Below, piece by piece: positions 12,930-25,300 of a DNA stretch of 64,000 nucleotides. Every line of letters begins with the position of its first letter. Position 1 is the stretch's first letter. The position numbers were made by a program, and so were the translations under genes. Origin of the DNA: Amyelois transitella (taxonomy: Eukaryota > Arthropoda > Insecta > Lepidoptera > Pyralidae); the NCBI RefSeq assembly GCF_032362555.1, contig NC_083523.1, positions 2,827,501 through 2,891,500 of the forward strand, given 5' to 3'. The notes beneath the pieces are model-generated. The model did no database searches. It saw nothing but the letters and a program-made list of their open reading frames with translations, and was not told the origin of the DNA.

Positions 12930-13100
12930 TTTCTACATACATACATATGGTCACGTCTATATTATACACGGAAAGAGATGGCGTGGTCCTATTCTTTTTT
13001 GTATAAGTGCCGAGAACCACACGGCACATACACGTCTATTTCCCTTACGTGGTAGTCAGAGCTTAGTCTTTTCAGGACTAAAAGGCCCCGTCAAATATAT
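12930..13100 (-). repeat. Rearranged SINE-A pieces, left arm only
   Basis: Two adjoining minus-strand SINE-A pieces. The first runs from the tetranucleotide tail to GCCGTGTGGTTCTCGG with the middle deleted. The second starts ACACGTCTATTTCCCTTACG. They have no mirrored partner in the right arm, so they appear to have arrived after the duplication or to have been lost there. Confidence 0.6.
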
Positions 13101-13534
13101 ATTCCAAGGTTGTACCAAGATGTTATATTGGCACATTATGTGTACCGAACTTCAAAAAGTACTTAATTCATTTGATGATCATTTCGTTTCATTACTAGAC
13201 TTCTCAAAGCTGTAATAGGCTATATACGTATTCTATGTCTAAAGTCTATATATACATATGTCTTTTAAAGCTGGTTAACCAATTTCTGCTAGTAGCTGTT
13301 TATTTTAGTTTCCAATCTTAATTAACTCATTAATCAATTATTGATTCATAGTAAAGGTAAACGTAATACCATGTGTGTATGGTCTAAAATATTTATTGTC
13401 ACAATGTAAGGAATGATTATTTTAAGTATCATTTTCCGCAAATTTCGTGGCTTCAGTTTAAAATAAGCGAGTTCTCATTCTGACAAAGTGCCATGCTTAT
13501 ATGAGATATATGAGTTTTCAACTACTTCTAACAT

Positions 13535-13735
13535 ATATACATACATATGATTACGTCTTTATCCCTTACGGGTAGGAAGGGCCAACACTCTTGCAAAGAC
13601 AGAACACCTTCAGCTGCATGGCTTTAATATGGTTATTATAGTTAAGAGAATGATACTAATTTTGTAAGCTTTTACGACATCAATGGGAAATAGATAAAGT
13701 GGTCCTATCCTAAAGTACCGTAAACCACACGGCAC
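13535..13735 (-). repeat. SINE-A copy in left arm
   Basis: Minus-strand SINE-A with tail ATACATACATATGATTACGTC and head GTGCCGTGTGGTTTACGG. The mirrored copy at 26262-26535 has gained a perfect inverted repeat that is absent here. Confidence 0.8.
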
Positions 13736-14067
13736 CATAAAGTTTCCATTTTATTACATGTCCTAATATTATGACCAGTTTTGTAGGAAGAAATAATCAG
13801 AAAACCGAAAATATGTTCAAAATCCCGGCCCGATCCGCAAACGGAAAAATCTTATGAAATACAAAATCAGCGCAGAAACAGTTCTTTATTTTAATAATAT
13901 GATCTATAACAGTATGCGGATGCTAACTTTGTTAGAAGTATCATAAACTACATTAAGTGCATATCTATTTGAAATATATCGATAGATGTTCGCCATCTTA
14001 ACCTAATTTGTCTATTGATAACGTTACATCTTTCTTTTGATCAGTGAATTCAACGTCAGATTGCGAA

Positions 14068-16917
14068 TTAATCTTTTTTCTGACTAAGAAGCGTGTAATA
14101 ACTGTATGATCCTTTCATTATCTGAAACAAAGATAAAAACTTAGGAGAAGGTTGTGCGATCTCAAGATATAAGGGCGAAATGACAAGAAAGCCGCGTTGT
14201 AGGTGTCTTAAGGGCTTGGCTGATGCCAGGAGTCTCACTCTCACTTGGGTGAAGCCCTGAGATCGAACGTAAAAGCTTTTCTCTTCGGGGAAAAAATTCG
14301 CCAACTACTCTGCCATGATAGCTGGCAAAGGTTTAATTCAAGATCATTTCATAGGCTGTTATAATGTAGACAGTGGACATAATCTATATAAAATAAATGT
14401 AGCTGTTCCTGGTGTGCTGTACAAAGATAGGGACAAAAAAAAAATTTACGTTCCTAGACATGAAGAAAAATAGGATGCGATGACCGTCGCAACAGGCAGC
14501 TGTGTATTTATCCTATCACTATCAACAGGTCGCAACAAACTTTACTTTTCTAAAACTATTGACCCACCCGCTATAGAATCTTGGTCAAAGGCATGATGAT
14601 AATCTAGATAATAATTGATGACTGGAACTTATTCCAGGCAGGTAATGGAGCCATTGCTAGCTTCAAAGGATTTTGGCGGTTGGCTACACCAAAGGCCATG
14701 GGCGATGAAAAAATCCCAAAATTATTATAGTATCAACTTTAAAATATGGGCATTACTATTTAAATAATTGTAGTCACGGTATATTTATGAAAACCACATC
14801 CAAATGATTCACATCACTAAGCATAATTTATTGCAGGATTTTGTACATTTGGGTTTGGAAGATCAAAAACAATTGAATCAATCAATAAAACTATGTATTT
14901 ATTGAGTTTCGGTTTGCATTAATGTTATTAGATCTAGGTCCCTAAGTCAAAAGGATCGATATAAAGTCAGGTATACCTCTAATTCTATCACCTATTCTTA
15001 GAAAAAGGAAATTTCTTTTGTTCTAAAGCAAAAATAAAGATTTGATTATATATGTGTTTTAAAAAATTGAGGTTGTGGAAACCTGAAAATTGCTAATCAA
15101 ATGAACACAAGTGGAAAAGTAACCCTATGAATATCAAGAAAATCAGGAATGTCACATCGCTTATCAGAAGCTCAGAAGCATGCACTTAATTTAAACACAC
15201 ACCTCTTGAAAGTTTGTATTGAGAGCTATTCAACATCAACTCGCAACTATGAACAAAATGATACAGTATATAATATCCTTACAGACAATGTAATAGAAGT
15301 CAATCTTCTTAAGGAAAATAAAGAAATAAATAATCAACTCACAGCAATAAAAGTAGGAACATTTAGATTGACAAATGGGCCAGCGGCGAAGCACACAGTC
15401 TTGCGGAGTTGACCACCCAGCAGGAGAATACTCCGACGGATCTTCACGTCTTGAGTCCACCAGTCGCTTTTGTAAACCCCATCGTCCACCTGCTCACTCT
15501 AAAATTTATAAAAATAAATAAATTTCTATAAATGATGTTAGGTTTACCATTAAAATAATACTCATAATTGTATACTTTATAAAACTCTCGTGAATCGTGA
15601 GTTTACAAGTAGAACACTTTTGATAATGTCACGCAGATATTTTTTTTATAACTAATTGTATTGTAACATACTACTTGTTGTAATGTACTACTGACCATTA
15701 CTAAAACTTCATTGCTATGCCAGCAATAGAGAAGCAATTGGGATATTAATGCGGTCAAATATACAACAATCCGAATTTTTTCCATTTTCGTTGTTGAATC
15801 CTGCAAATTGTTAATATTACAACGATAGTAAACAATTACATTAAAAACTTTAATTGTAACTTTCATTTTTTTATTTGAAAAGTTATATAAAAAATTAATA
15901 GTACCGATGTCATTTGAACAGCATTTGTGCAGATCATAAGAGAACAAATTATAACATACAGAAACATCACAGGAGATAAAACACTGTCCAAAATTTTGCA
16001 ATATCTGAAAATATAAAATAAATTATTGATGATAATAATTTTATTTTATTTTATTTTTTATTTTTTATTTTAATAAACTACTACTTTGTTACTTATTAAA
16101 CACAAAAGTGTTGATGAAATTACTTGAGTAAAGACAAATGATGATTGTGGCATTCCCGTATTTTTTGTTTTGCTTCATGATTAGTTAACTCCCTTGAGTT
16201 CTCAAACAATCTTGAACAATTAATGTTCAGCAAATGCATTTGTCCAGCAAAGAAATTCATGAGAACTATAACAGTTGAGTCGTAGAAAGAAGTTATTACT
16301 CCAGCGTAACAGCAAAACCATGTTTGTTCTATAAAGACAAGCCAGAAGCCAAAACCCTGTGATCTTTCAAAAGGAGTCCATGAGCTCATTATTGGTGGAT
16401 ACGATACTGTTGTATTTTTGACGGTGTCTTCATTATTTGATATAAACAAAGCTAACAAAGGGGACACTACTTCTGATAAAACTGTACCAACTAACAAAAC
16501 ACAGAAAGAATATGTAACTACGCGTGAATATTTCGTATATTTGCCAATAACAACTCTGGTTTTCCTATCATTAGTAGATAGTTGGGACAGTTCTAAAGAA
16601 GAAACAAAATTAATGATGTCACTCCAGGATTTGTGCCAAAACACAAAAGTAACAGCTTTAACAATGCAAATGGTACTTTGCATAGACACAGAAAGATTTT
16701 CCAAAGCTAATGCAATGTCAGATCGGATGAACCATAATTCAATATACTGGCTCAAAACGAAAAACGTAGCTGCAATGTGAATTAAATTGTAAATAAGAGA
16801 ATTAAAACCCGATCCATCATGAGTTTGTAAAAGCCGACCAAGCTTCAGACCCCATATATTTGGTCCGAGCAATGGGTGATTATCGTCTTCTTTATTTGCA
16901 AGAAATTTTCTCATCAT
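14068..16917 (-). CDS. Odorant receptor OR-A (7tm_6 family), five exons
   Basis: Ligand-gated odorant-receptor subunit expected in the dendritic membrane of antennal sensory neurons with the Orco co-receptor; role inferred from family. Coding exons, minus strand: 16124-16917, 15905-16004, 15696-15800, 15343-15498, 14068-14121. All have GT-AG borders, exon 2 using the unusual donor GTACTA. Spliced length is 402 residues, normal for the family. Seen: N-terminal NHPLLGPN and YIELW..RSD, hydrophobic segments near residues 43-62, 82-95, 134-158 and 191-224, CWHSNEV in exon 3, SDWW and AGPF in exon 4, and the C-terminal PTFIAIMKGSYSYYTLL across the last splice. No stops or frameshifts. It is the inverted twin of OR-C, differing at 15 residues. 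The motifs resemble the lepidopteran pheromone-receptor clade, but a tree is needed. Confidence 0.93.
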
Positions 16918-17025
16918 TTTAAGACGAGCGTCGTGTGAGAATTTAAGTGTGTAAATGTTACACCATTAAGTTGTATTAAGAAATTAATGTTGCAAGGTAA
17001 AACTAGTGTTGCAATGCGGTTGTAC

Positions 17026-18123
17026 TTGTAATTAGTTCAATAAATCAATATATGTATATAATTATATAAGCAGTCATATATGCCATAGGTAAAAATTGTT
17101 ATCAAATTAAGCTGGAAAAAAAGAAGAAGCATGAAAAACTTAATCATATTCAAAGCACTTCAGTACCAATCAAATAATTTTGACGAATGTAAAATATATT
17201 ATGTGTGTGACCACTAATCTTATTTCTTATATAGGACGGATAAAAAATAAAGCATTAGATTTTCCTTGAAAAAATTTTTTTGTGTTAAAAAAGGAGTAAT
17301 GCTATTACAGCTTTATGAATAATTAGGGTTTATGAACCGTGGGGCAATGAGGTATACTTATAGTCTCATTTTATCGAGGAAATTGCCATGTGAGCCACAT
17401 AGCAATTTTCTTGAGTAATTCATAACTCGAGTGCAAAGAAAAAAGAAATATTAGAATTATTGAAAAGGTTCCTATTTGTTTTCCACGACATAAAATATTG
17501 TGGATTCCTTATATTGCGAATGTTTTTTAATTTTATTTGCTCAAAAGAGATACCAGTTTAGAATAAGAGCAAGGTTTTATTCTATGTTTTGAAAAATAAA
17601 CATTCTTCATGAAACACAGTAAGTTATTTGAATTTGCCGTAAATTGTGCCGTGTGGATCTGATGTGAGAAATCAGGTGGCAAATGAGAAAACAACGATAA
17701 CAATCTACAAAATTTATTGATATTATAACGGATTAATATTTTCGTCAAAATTTGATCGCTACAAAGCAATTTTTAATCCGGTTGCATCACAGAAATCGGA
17801 ACAAACACTGTAGTGGATTTGACTAAAAAGCGTGGGTAATTCTAAAGACCAAATCTTCCTTTCCTCCACTCTATGATAACGTACTTTTATTTAATTAACT
17901 AAATAAATACGTTTCGACTACTTCTAATAATCACATATATATATATATATATATATATGTTAACGGAAATGTATGTAATTCCTAAAATAGCCCGGAAATG
18001 TGTGAAATAAATTATATTATGTACATTAGGTACATCATTGTTTTCTTGATAAATTATACCGAGCTACAAATGTATAAGCTATTATAATATTGACAGTGAC
18101 AGCATCATATAATAATTGTATGT
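17026..18123. other. Intergenic between OR-A and OR-B; OR-A upstream region
   Basis: Start of the spacer between the two duplication arms. It holds a pure AT dinucleotide run at about 17934-17958 and an imperfect short hairpin near 17379-17410 (AAATTGCCATGTG / CACATAGCAATTT). No exon seen. The region immediately upstream of OR-A beyond 17025 is not shared with OR-C. Confidence 0.55.
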
Positions 18124-21100
18124 TTAATCTTCTTTCTTGCTGAGAAGCGTGTAATAACTGTACGATCCTCTCAATATCTGAAATAAATAAAACAACTATA
18201 ATGTTACGCTTATTTCTTATGTAAAACATTCAATAGGTATATTTCTTTTTTTTTTTTATGTCAAATTTTTTATAAGATCAAAATATTCGTAGAGAAGATT
18301 TATTAAAACATGCAAAAAATACACCAAAATCAGTCTTTTCGCCTAGAAATAAAATAAATATGCCTCAAACATAAGTACAATAAATTTGACAATTTACTAT
18401 CTTTAATCACAAACACTAAGCTTTATTAGGTGAGGACACCACAAGCGAACCCCAGGCCGCTAATCTTGATAGTGGAGGGTGCAACTGGGAACACGCCAAA
18501 ATGAGAGGGAGGTTTGGACACAAAATGATTTTGCCAACAGCTCTGCCAAATATTCGCACTCGTTGGTATGTTATAGATAAGGGGCAACTACTCTTCAGTT
18601 TCGGAATGCGATAATAAACGTTTGGAGATTTAAAGTCAATTCTAAGCTCGAATGTGGTTCCCGGCACCAATACAAAAAGAATAGGACCACTCCATCTCTT
18701 TCCTATGGATGTCGAAAAAGGCGATTAAGGGATAGGCTTACAAACTTGGGATTCTTTTTTAGGCGATGGGCTAGCAACGTGTCGCTATTTGGATCTCAAT
18801 TCTATCATTAAGCCAAGTAGCTGAACGTGGCCGATCAGTCTTTTCAAGACTGTTGGCTCTGTCTACCCCACAAGAGATATAGACGAGACCTCTGTATGTA
18901 TGTAATTATACACGCATTGCTTTCCTTTAAACAAATCGCATCGGTCAGGAATTAACATCAATCAACCAACGAGTTTCTCAACATTCTTCAGACGCACTTG
19001 CCCGGGTCGAAGGTTTGAGCGGTTGGCGTCGCCACCAAACAAGAATTCTAAAATTACTTACAGCAATAAAAGTGGGTAAATTGAGATCAGCAAATGGTCC
19101 AGCAGTGAAGAAAATGGTCTTTCGAAGCTGACCACCAAGCAGTAGGACATTTCGACGAATTTTGACATCGCGGGTCCACCAGTCACTTTTGTACACGCCA
19201 TCGTCCACTTTGCTACTCTGTGTAAGTGTTAACCAAAAGCATGTCAAATTATAAAGGTGATAATTTTAAAGAAATGAACAGCTTATGAATAATATTTTTT
19301 ATGGTAAGACTAGATCCTACCTAGGATTATTGTCCCAAAAATAAATTAATAAAATGGCAGAGGTTTAATTCTTAATAATATTTTTGGTCTTATTTTTGCG
19401 CTCATTGGTCACAGATATGTCAAGCATTCTTCTATTGTGTTATGCGACAAGATGTCATACACGTAAAATTCAATAATCGCATTCATCTCTTTCAATGAAA
19501 ACTTTAGCATCGCATCGCTCGGCCGAAAAAAAAAGGGTTACAGGCAGATGAGTACTTTAGAGCCTGTAATTAGTATAATATAATCAACGCCAATTTTCCC
19601 ATAAATATAATTGAGTTTTGGCCAGCACTAGTGTCGGACTTTTTATGTCACCTAAAAGCATCTGTCATCGGCATGGCTTTACGACTTCCATCTAGTAAAT
19701 TAATTTAGCCGGGACCAACGGCTAATGGGCATTCCATATTTCACTGATATGTTTAAAATATGATAGAATGCTATATTAAATAAGTTCCATAATGTTCTAA
19801 ACGTTTTTATGCACTATAACGTTTAAATAAAACATTTTGACATGAGTCTACAAGATATTACCCACCATTGTTAAAACTTCATTACTGTGCCAACAATAAA
19901 GGAACAGTTGGGCGATTAAGGCTACCAAATATTCTGAAATCCTGATCTTTTCCATGCTTGTAGTACTATCCTGAAAAAAAATCATTGTAAACAGTTTTTG
20001 TAAAAGATTATGAACAAACAAGGTTAGAGTTTGACAAAACATTTGTCTCGAGATCTGGGATTTTTATTTGTTATTCCTACTACATAATTTATTTCTTGTG
20101 ATAATTGATTTATTGTTTACACCATAGAAATAAATATTACCGTTGTTAATTGTATAGCACTCGCACAAATCATTAGTGAGCAAATGACGACATAAAGAAA
20201 CATTACTGGCGATAGAACACTATTCAAAATCTTGCAATGTCTGAAAATGAAAAGATCACAAAGAAGAGTTAAAATTTATTGATTATTATTACGAGTAATT
20301 CAATAAATCAATCAAAATAAAGCTAATTAATTTGGGATTTTGCTGTTTGAGGCGAAGAACCAGCAACTTACAACGAACCAGCAACTTACAACCATTTTGA
20401 TATCAATTCCACCACTTAGCCTTCCAGCTGAACGCGGGCTTTCAATTATTTCAATGCGCTGTCTACATCTAAAAGCATAACCATAAATAAAAGATCAAAT
20501 TACTTGATAAGTGACATATGATGTTTGTAACAATTCTCAATCCTGAGCATCGCGTCAACGTTGCTCAACTCTTCGTCGTTCTCGAATAATCTTGAACAAT
20601 TTATACTCAGCAATTCCATCTGACCGGCGAAGAAATTCATCAGAACGACAGCATTAGAGTCATACATGGCTACAATGCCGCCACCGTAGAAGCAAATCGA
20701 GGCTTGTTCCACATAAATAATCCAATACCCAAAACCTCTGGACCTGTCGAATGGTGCCCATGAACTCATTATTTCTGGATAAGATGCTGAATCATTAGAG
20801 GCTCTCCCTCTGACTTCCGAAGACATTGCTAAAGCAGCTAAAGGTGCTAATATTAAAGTCAAAACTGTACCAGCAACTAAATGCCAATAGAAATAAGTAA
20901 CCCTTCGCGAATATTTAGTATATTTGCCAATCACTCCTCCAGTTATACTATCACTCGTAGATAATTGAGATATTTCTAAAGAGGATACATAGTTGATGAT
21001 TTGCGTCCATGATCTTTGCCAAAACACAAAAGTACCCGCTTTGACGACGCAAACAGTACTTAGCATTGTAACTGAAAGATTTTGCAAAGCCAATGCAAGA

Positions 21101-21294
21101 TCTGATCTAATATTCCACAATTCGATGTATTGGCTTATAACAAAGAGTACTGCTGCAATGTGAATCAAATTGTGAAAAGTTGAATTTAAGCCTTTTATAG
21201 GTTGCCAGAGACCCCAAGTTTTGAGACCCCAAAGAGTGGGCGCTAGCAACGGATGATTTTCGTCTTCTAAATTAGACACAAATTTTCGTATCAT
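18124..21294 (-). CDS. Odorant receptor OR-B (7tm_6 family), five exons
   Basis: Odorant receptor encoded in the spacer between the duplication arms. Coding exons, minus strand: 20504-21294, 20141-20240, 19866-19970, 19062-19217, 18124-18177. Exon phases match OR-A, OR-C and OR-D. Spliced length is 401 residues with no interruptions. It shares NHPLLAP, the YIELW..RSD block, the VGKYTKYSR-like GKYTKYSR motif, PVMFLYV in exon 2, CWHSNEV in exon 3, DGVYKSDWW in exon 4 and the end ILRGSYSYYTLLSKKED. It is clearly paralogous to OR-A and OR-C but much more diverged, so it predates the inverted duplication. It is transcribed divergently from OR-C, with about 1.0 kb between start codons. Intron 4 (about 0.9 kb) holds a SINE-A. 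Pheromone-receptor clade placement is inferred from motifs. Confidence 0.93.
18655..18905 (+). repeat. SINE-A, full length, in OR-B intron 4
   Basis: One of the most complete copies: GTGGTTCCCGGCACCAATAC, 'AGAATAGGACCACTCCATCTC', 'GGATGTCGAAAAAGGCG', 'GGCGATGGGCTAGCAACG', 'AAGACTGTTGGCTCTGTCTACCCC', ending in a GTATGTATGTA tail. It is antisense to the OR-B transcript. Confidence 0.9.
20351..20390. repeat. Short tandem duplication in OR-B intron 1
   Basis: GAACCAGCAACTTACAAC occurs twice back to back within the intron between exons 1 and 2. Confidence 0.75.
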
Positions 21295-22318
21295 TATTGT
21301 TAGGAGTGATGTTTTGAAAGATACGTGATTTAAGTTGAGTATTTACAAGACAAATGGAAAACCGAATTGAGAATACACAAAATAAAACTAGTCATGTCAT
21401 GCAACTATGTTACAGTTGTAGGATGATACTTTTTTTAATAGGTACGATGTTTAATACTAGTTATAAATAGTTTATAAATAATACAAAGTGAAAGTTTTAA
21501 ATCAATTATACCCAGTTTAAAGTAATTTTTTAACATATAAATAGTCAATTTGGTGATCGGGTTATTAACCGTTCTACTATTTTCTGCATCTTTAAAAATT
21601 CCTGTAGAAAAACATAATTAATATATTGTTAAATATATAATGTTTGAATATTTCATGAAGGATTGTTAGTGTCTTTATAAAGTTGTTGATAAATTAATGA
21701 ATTTTATAATTGTCTAGGTGATTTTGTAAACTTAATATGAAAACCAAAAGCCATCTTGTTACAGGACTCTTAATACATTGGTTTATTTTTTTCACAGTAC
21801 ATTCCGTACAAACAAACAAACATTCAACATTCTATATCTAGATAAAAACAAATGTGTTAGTGTCAAATAAAAACGTCTAAACAGTAAATTAGGGTTAATA
21901 GGGTATAGTTAAAACTGTTATACACATCATGTAAATTGACGTGTTGTGACAAGCTGTTGTTAGTTGGAAATTGAAATACGTAGTTAACCAAAAATACAGA
22001 TTGTTTTTCAAGGCAGCTATCCATACTAATATTATAAATGTGAAAGTGTATTTTTCCATCTTTACGTAAAGTCTAATCCGATTCTCTCTGAAATTTAGCT
22101 TCTGTATAGTTTGGAGTACTGAGAAAGACAAATTTAAATGGTAAATTCATGCGAGCGGAGCCGCGAGCGTAAGCTAGTATATGTATATTATTGATAGTAT
22201 ATTTTTCTTCTTACAACCGCATTCCAACACTAGTTTTACCTTGCAACATTATTTTCTTAATACAACTTAATGGTTTAACATTAACACCATTAAATTCTCA
22301 CACGGCGCTCGTCTTAAA
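21295..22318. promoter_or_regulatory. Shared upstream region of divergent OR-B and OR-C
   Basis: About 1.0 kb separates the divergent start codons, so both promoters should lie here; no specific element can be assigned. The inner breakpoint of the right duplication arm is at about 22213. Only the last 105 bp or so before the OR-C start is shared with OR-A. An R5 repeat at 22021-22183 abuts the breakpoint. Confidence 0.5.
22021..22183 (+). repeat. Repeat R5 copy beside the arm breakpoint
   Basis: Starts CATACTAATATTATAAATG and ends with 'GCGAGCGGAGCCGCGAGCGTAAGCTAGT'. This architecture recurs at 48370-48530 and 50140-50330 and is common in lepidopteran genomes. Class not resolved (Helitron-like or RTE-derived are the options I would test). 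Confidence 0.6.
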
Positions 22319-25300
22319 ATGATAAGAAAATTTCTGACAAATAAAGAAGACGATAATCACCCATTGCTCGGACCAAATATATGGGGTCTGAAACTTGGTC
22401 GGCTTTTACAAACTCATGATGGATCGGGTTTTAATTCTCTTATTTACAATTTAATTCACATTGCAGCTACGTTTTTCGTTTTGAGCCAGTATATTGAATT
22501 ATGGTTCATCCGATCTGACATTGCATTAGCTTTGGAAAATCTTTCTGTGACTATGGAAAGTACCATTTGCATTGTTAAAGCTGTTACTTTTGTGTTTTGG
22601 CACAAATCCTGGAGTGACATCATTAATTTTGTTTCTTCTTTAGAACTGTCCCAACTATCTACTAATGATGGGAAAACTAGAGTTGTTATTGGCAAATATA
22701 CGAAATATTCACGCGTTGTCACATATTCTTTCTGTGTTTTGTTAGTTGGTACAGTTTTATCAGAAGTAGTGTCCCCTTTGTTAGCTTTGTTTATATCAAA
22801 TAATGAAGACACCGTCAAAAATACAACAGTATCGTATCCACCAATAATGAGCTCATGGACTCCTTTTGAAAGATCACAGGGTTTTGGTTACTGCCTTGTC
22901 TTTATAGAACAAACATGGTTTTGCTGTTACGCTGGAGTAATAACTTCTTTCTACGACTCAACTGTTATAGTTCTCATGAATTTCTTTGCTGGACAAATGC
23001 ATTTGCTGAACATTAATTGTTCAAGATTGTTTGAGAACTCAGGGGAGTTAACTAATCACGAAGCAGAACAAAAAATACGGGAATGCCACAATCATCATTT
23101 GTCTTTACTCAAGTAATTATATCAACACTTTTGTGTTTAATAAGTAACAAAATATCTATATTATCATCAATAATTCTTTTTATATTTTCAGATATTGCAA
23201 GATTTTGGACAGTGTTTTATCTCCTGTGATGTTTCTGTATGTTATAATTTGTTCTCTAATGATCTGCACAAATGCTGTTAAATTGACATCGGTACTATTA
23301 TTTTTTTATATAACTTTGCAAAGAAAAAAAATGAAAGTTACAGTTAAAGTTTTTAATGTAATTGTTTACTATCGTTGTAATATTAACAATTTGCAGGATT
23401 CAACAACGAAAATGGAAAAAATTCGGATTGTTGTATATTTGACCGCATTAATATCCCAATTGCTTCTCTATTGCTGGCATAGCAATGAAGTTTTAGTAAT
23501 GGTCAGTAGTACATTACAACAAGTAGTATGTTACAATACAATTTATTTAAAAAAATTAATATTATTTGCGTGACATTATCAATAGTGTTCTACTTGTAAA
23601 ATTTTCACGACAGTTTTATAAAGTATACAATTATGAGTATTGTTTAATAGTAAACCTAACGTCGTCATCAAATTTATTTATTTTTATAAATTTTAGAGTA
23701 AGCAAGTGGACTATGGGGTTTACAAAAGCGACTGGTGGACTCAAGACGTGAAAATCCGTCGGAGTATTCTCCTGCTGGGTGGTCAACTCCGCAAGACTGT
23801 GTGCTTCGCCGCTGGCCCATTTGTCAATCTAAATGTTCCTACTTTTATTGCTGTGAGTTGATTATCTATTTCTTAATTTTCCTTAAGGAGATTGACATTT
23901 GTTATATTATCTGTAAGGGCATTATATACTGTATCATTTTGTTCATAGTTGCGAGTTGTTGTTGATTAGCTCTCAATACAAACTTTCAAGAGGTTTCATG
24001 TGTTTAAATTAAGTGCATGCTTCTGAGCTTCTGATAAGCGATGTGACATTCCTGATTTTCTTGATATTCATAGGGTTACTTTTCCACCTGTGTTCATTTG
24101 ATTAGCAATTTTCAGGTTTCCACAACCTCAATTTTTTAAAACACATATATAATCAAATCTTTACTTTTGCTTTAGGACAAAAGAAATTTCCTTTTTCTAA
24201 GAATAGGTGATAGAATTAGAGGTATACCTGACTTTATATCGATCCTTTTGACTTAGGGACCTACATCTAATAAAATTAATCCAAAGCGTAACTCAATAAA
24301 TAGTTTTATTGACTGATTCAATTGTGTTGATCTTCTAAATCCAAATATACAAAATACTACAGTAAATTAGGCTAAGTGATGTGAACCATTTGGATGTGGT
24401 TTTCATAAATATACTGTGACAACAATTATTTAAATAGTAATGCCCTTATTTTAAAGTTGATACTATAATAATTTTGGGATTTTTAATCGCCCATGGCCTT
24501 TGGTGTAGCCAACCGTCAAAATCCTTTGACGCTAGCAATGGCTCCATTATCTGTCTGGAATAAGTCCCAGTCATCAATTATCTAGATTATCATCATGCCT
24601 TTGACCAAGATTCTATAGCGGGTGGGTCAATAGTTTTAGGAAAATAAAGTTTGTTGCGACCTGTTGATAGTGATAGGACAAATACGTAGCTGCCTGTTGC
24701 GACATCCTATTTTTGTTCATGTCGTTGACTAGGAACGTAATATTTTTTGTCCCTAACTTTGACCAGAAACATCGATATATATTTTATATAGATTATGTCC
24801 ACTTCACCACATTATAACAGATGAAATGATCTTGAATTAAACCTTTGCCAGCGATCATGGCAGAGTTGTTGGCGAATTTTTGTCCCCAAAGAGAAAAGCT
24901 TTTACGTTTGATCCCAGGGCTTCACCCAAGTGAGAGTGAGACTCCTGGCATCAGCCAACCCCTTAATACACCTACAACGCGGCCTTCTTGTCATTTCGTC
25001 CTTATATCTCAAGATGGCACAATAAATAAAATAAAAATAAAAATCTTTTATTCTCAGACAACAAAATCCATAGAAAAGTTGGTAGTAGGTACTTACACTA
25101 TGTTAGTAAACTTTTATTTTACTTGACTATTTCTATGCATGTTTATATTTGAGTGTGCTAGTTTTGTGCACACACACAAAAATAAATTCACATTTCGTAC
25201 ACGGGCTCGAAATTCATCTAAAATAGCGTTATCTGTCTGTAAAACAGCTTTGATGCAAAAAAGTGTATTTGGAAGAGCTCCTGTGATATACAATAACCTA

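Larger units (their letters stand above)
12030..17025. repeat. Left arm of large inverted duplication (contains OR-A)
   Basis: Read in reverse complement, this segment matches about 22213-27925. Anchors are: outer end, 'TCGACGGCAAAAAGGTCAGACTAG' here and its complement at about 27890; inner end, 'CAACCGCATT.CAACACTAG' (about 17008-17025 here, 22215 there). In between, every exon of the enclosed receptor and most intron and flank sequence match in mirrored order. The arm is shorter than its partner because it lacks the LINE and SINE-B insertions there. It has about 370 bp of SINE-derived sequence (12845-13210) that the partner lacks. Confidence 0.9.

Noticed and set aside
12823-13215. 130-codon plus-strand frame
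   Set aside because: Runs through rearranged SINE-A pieces in the left arm and is absent from the mirrored arm; not a gene.
16418-16780. Plus-strand open frame of 120 codons (mirrored at 22456-22818 on the minus strand)
   Set aside because: Exactly antisense to exon 1 of OR-A and OR-C; a shadow of the conserved coding sequence in both twins.
24845-25126. 93-codon plus-strand frame in OR-C intron 4
   Set aside because: The mirrored left-arm sequence is not open in the same frame, and the distal part is inserted LINE sequence.
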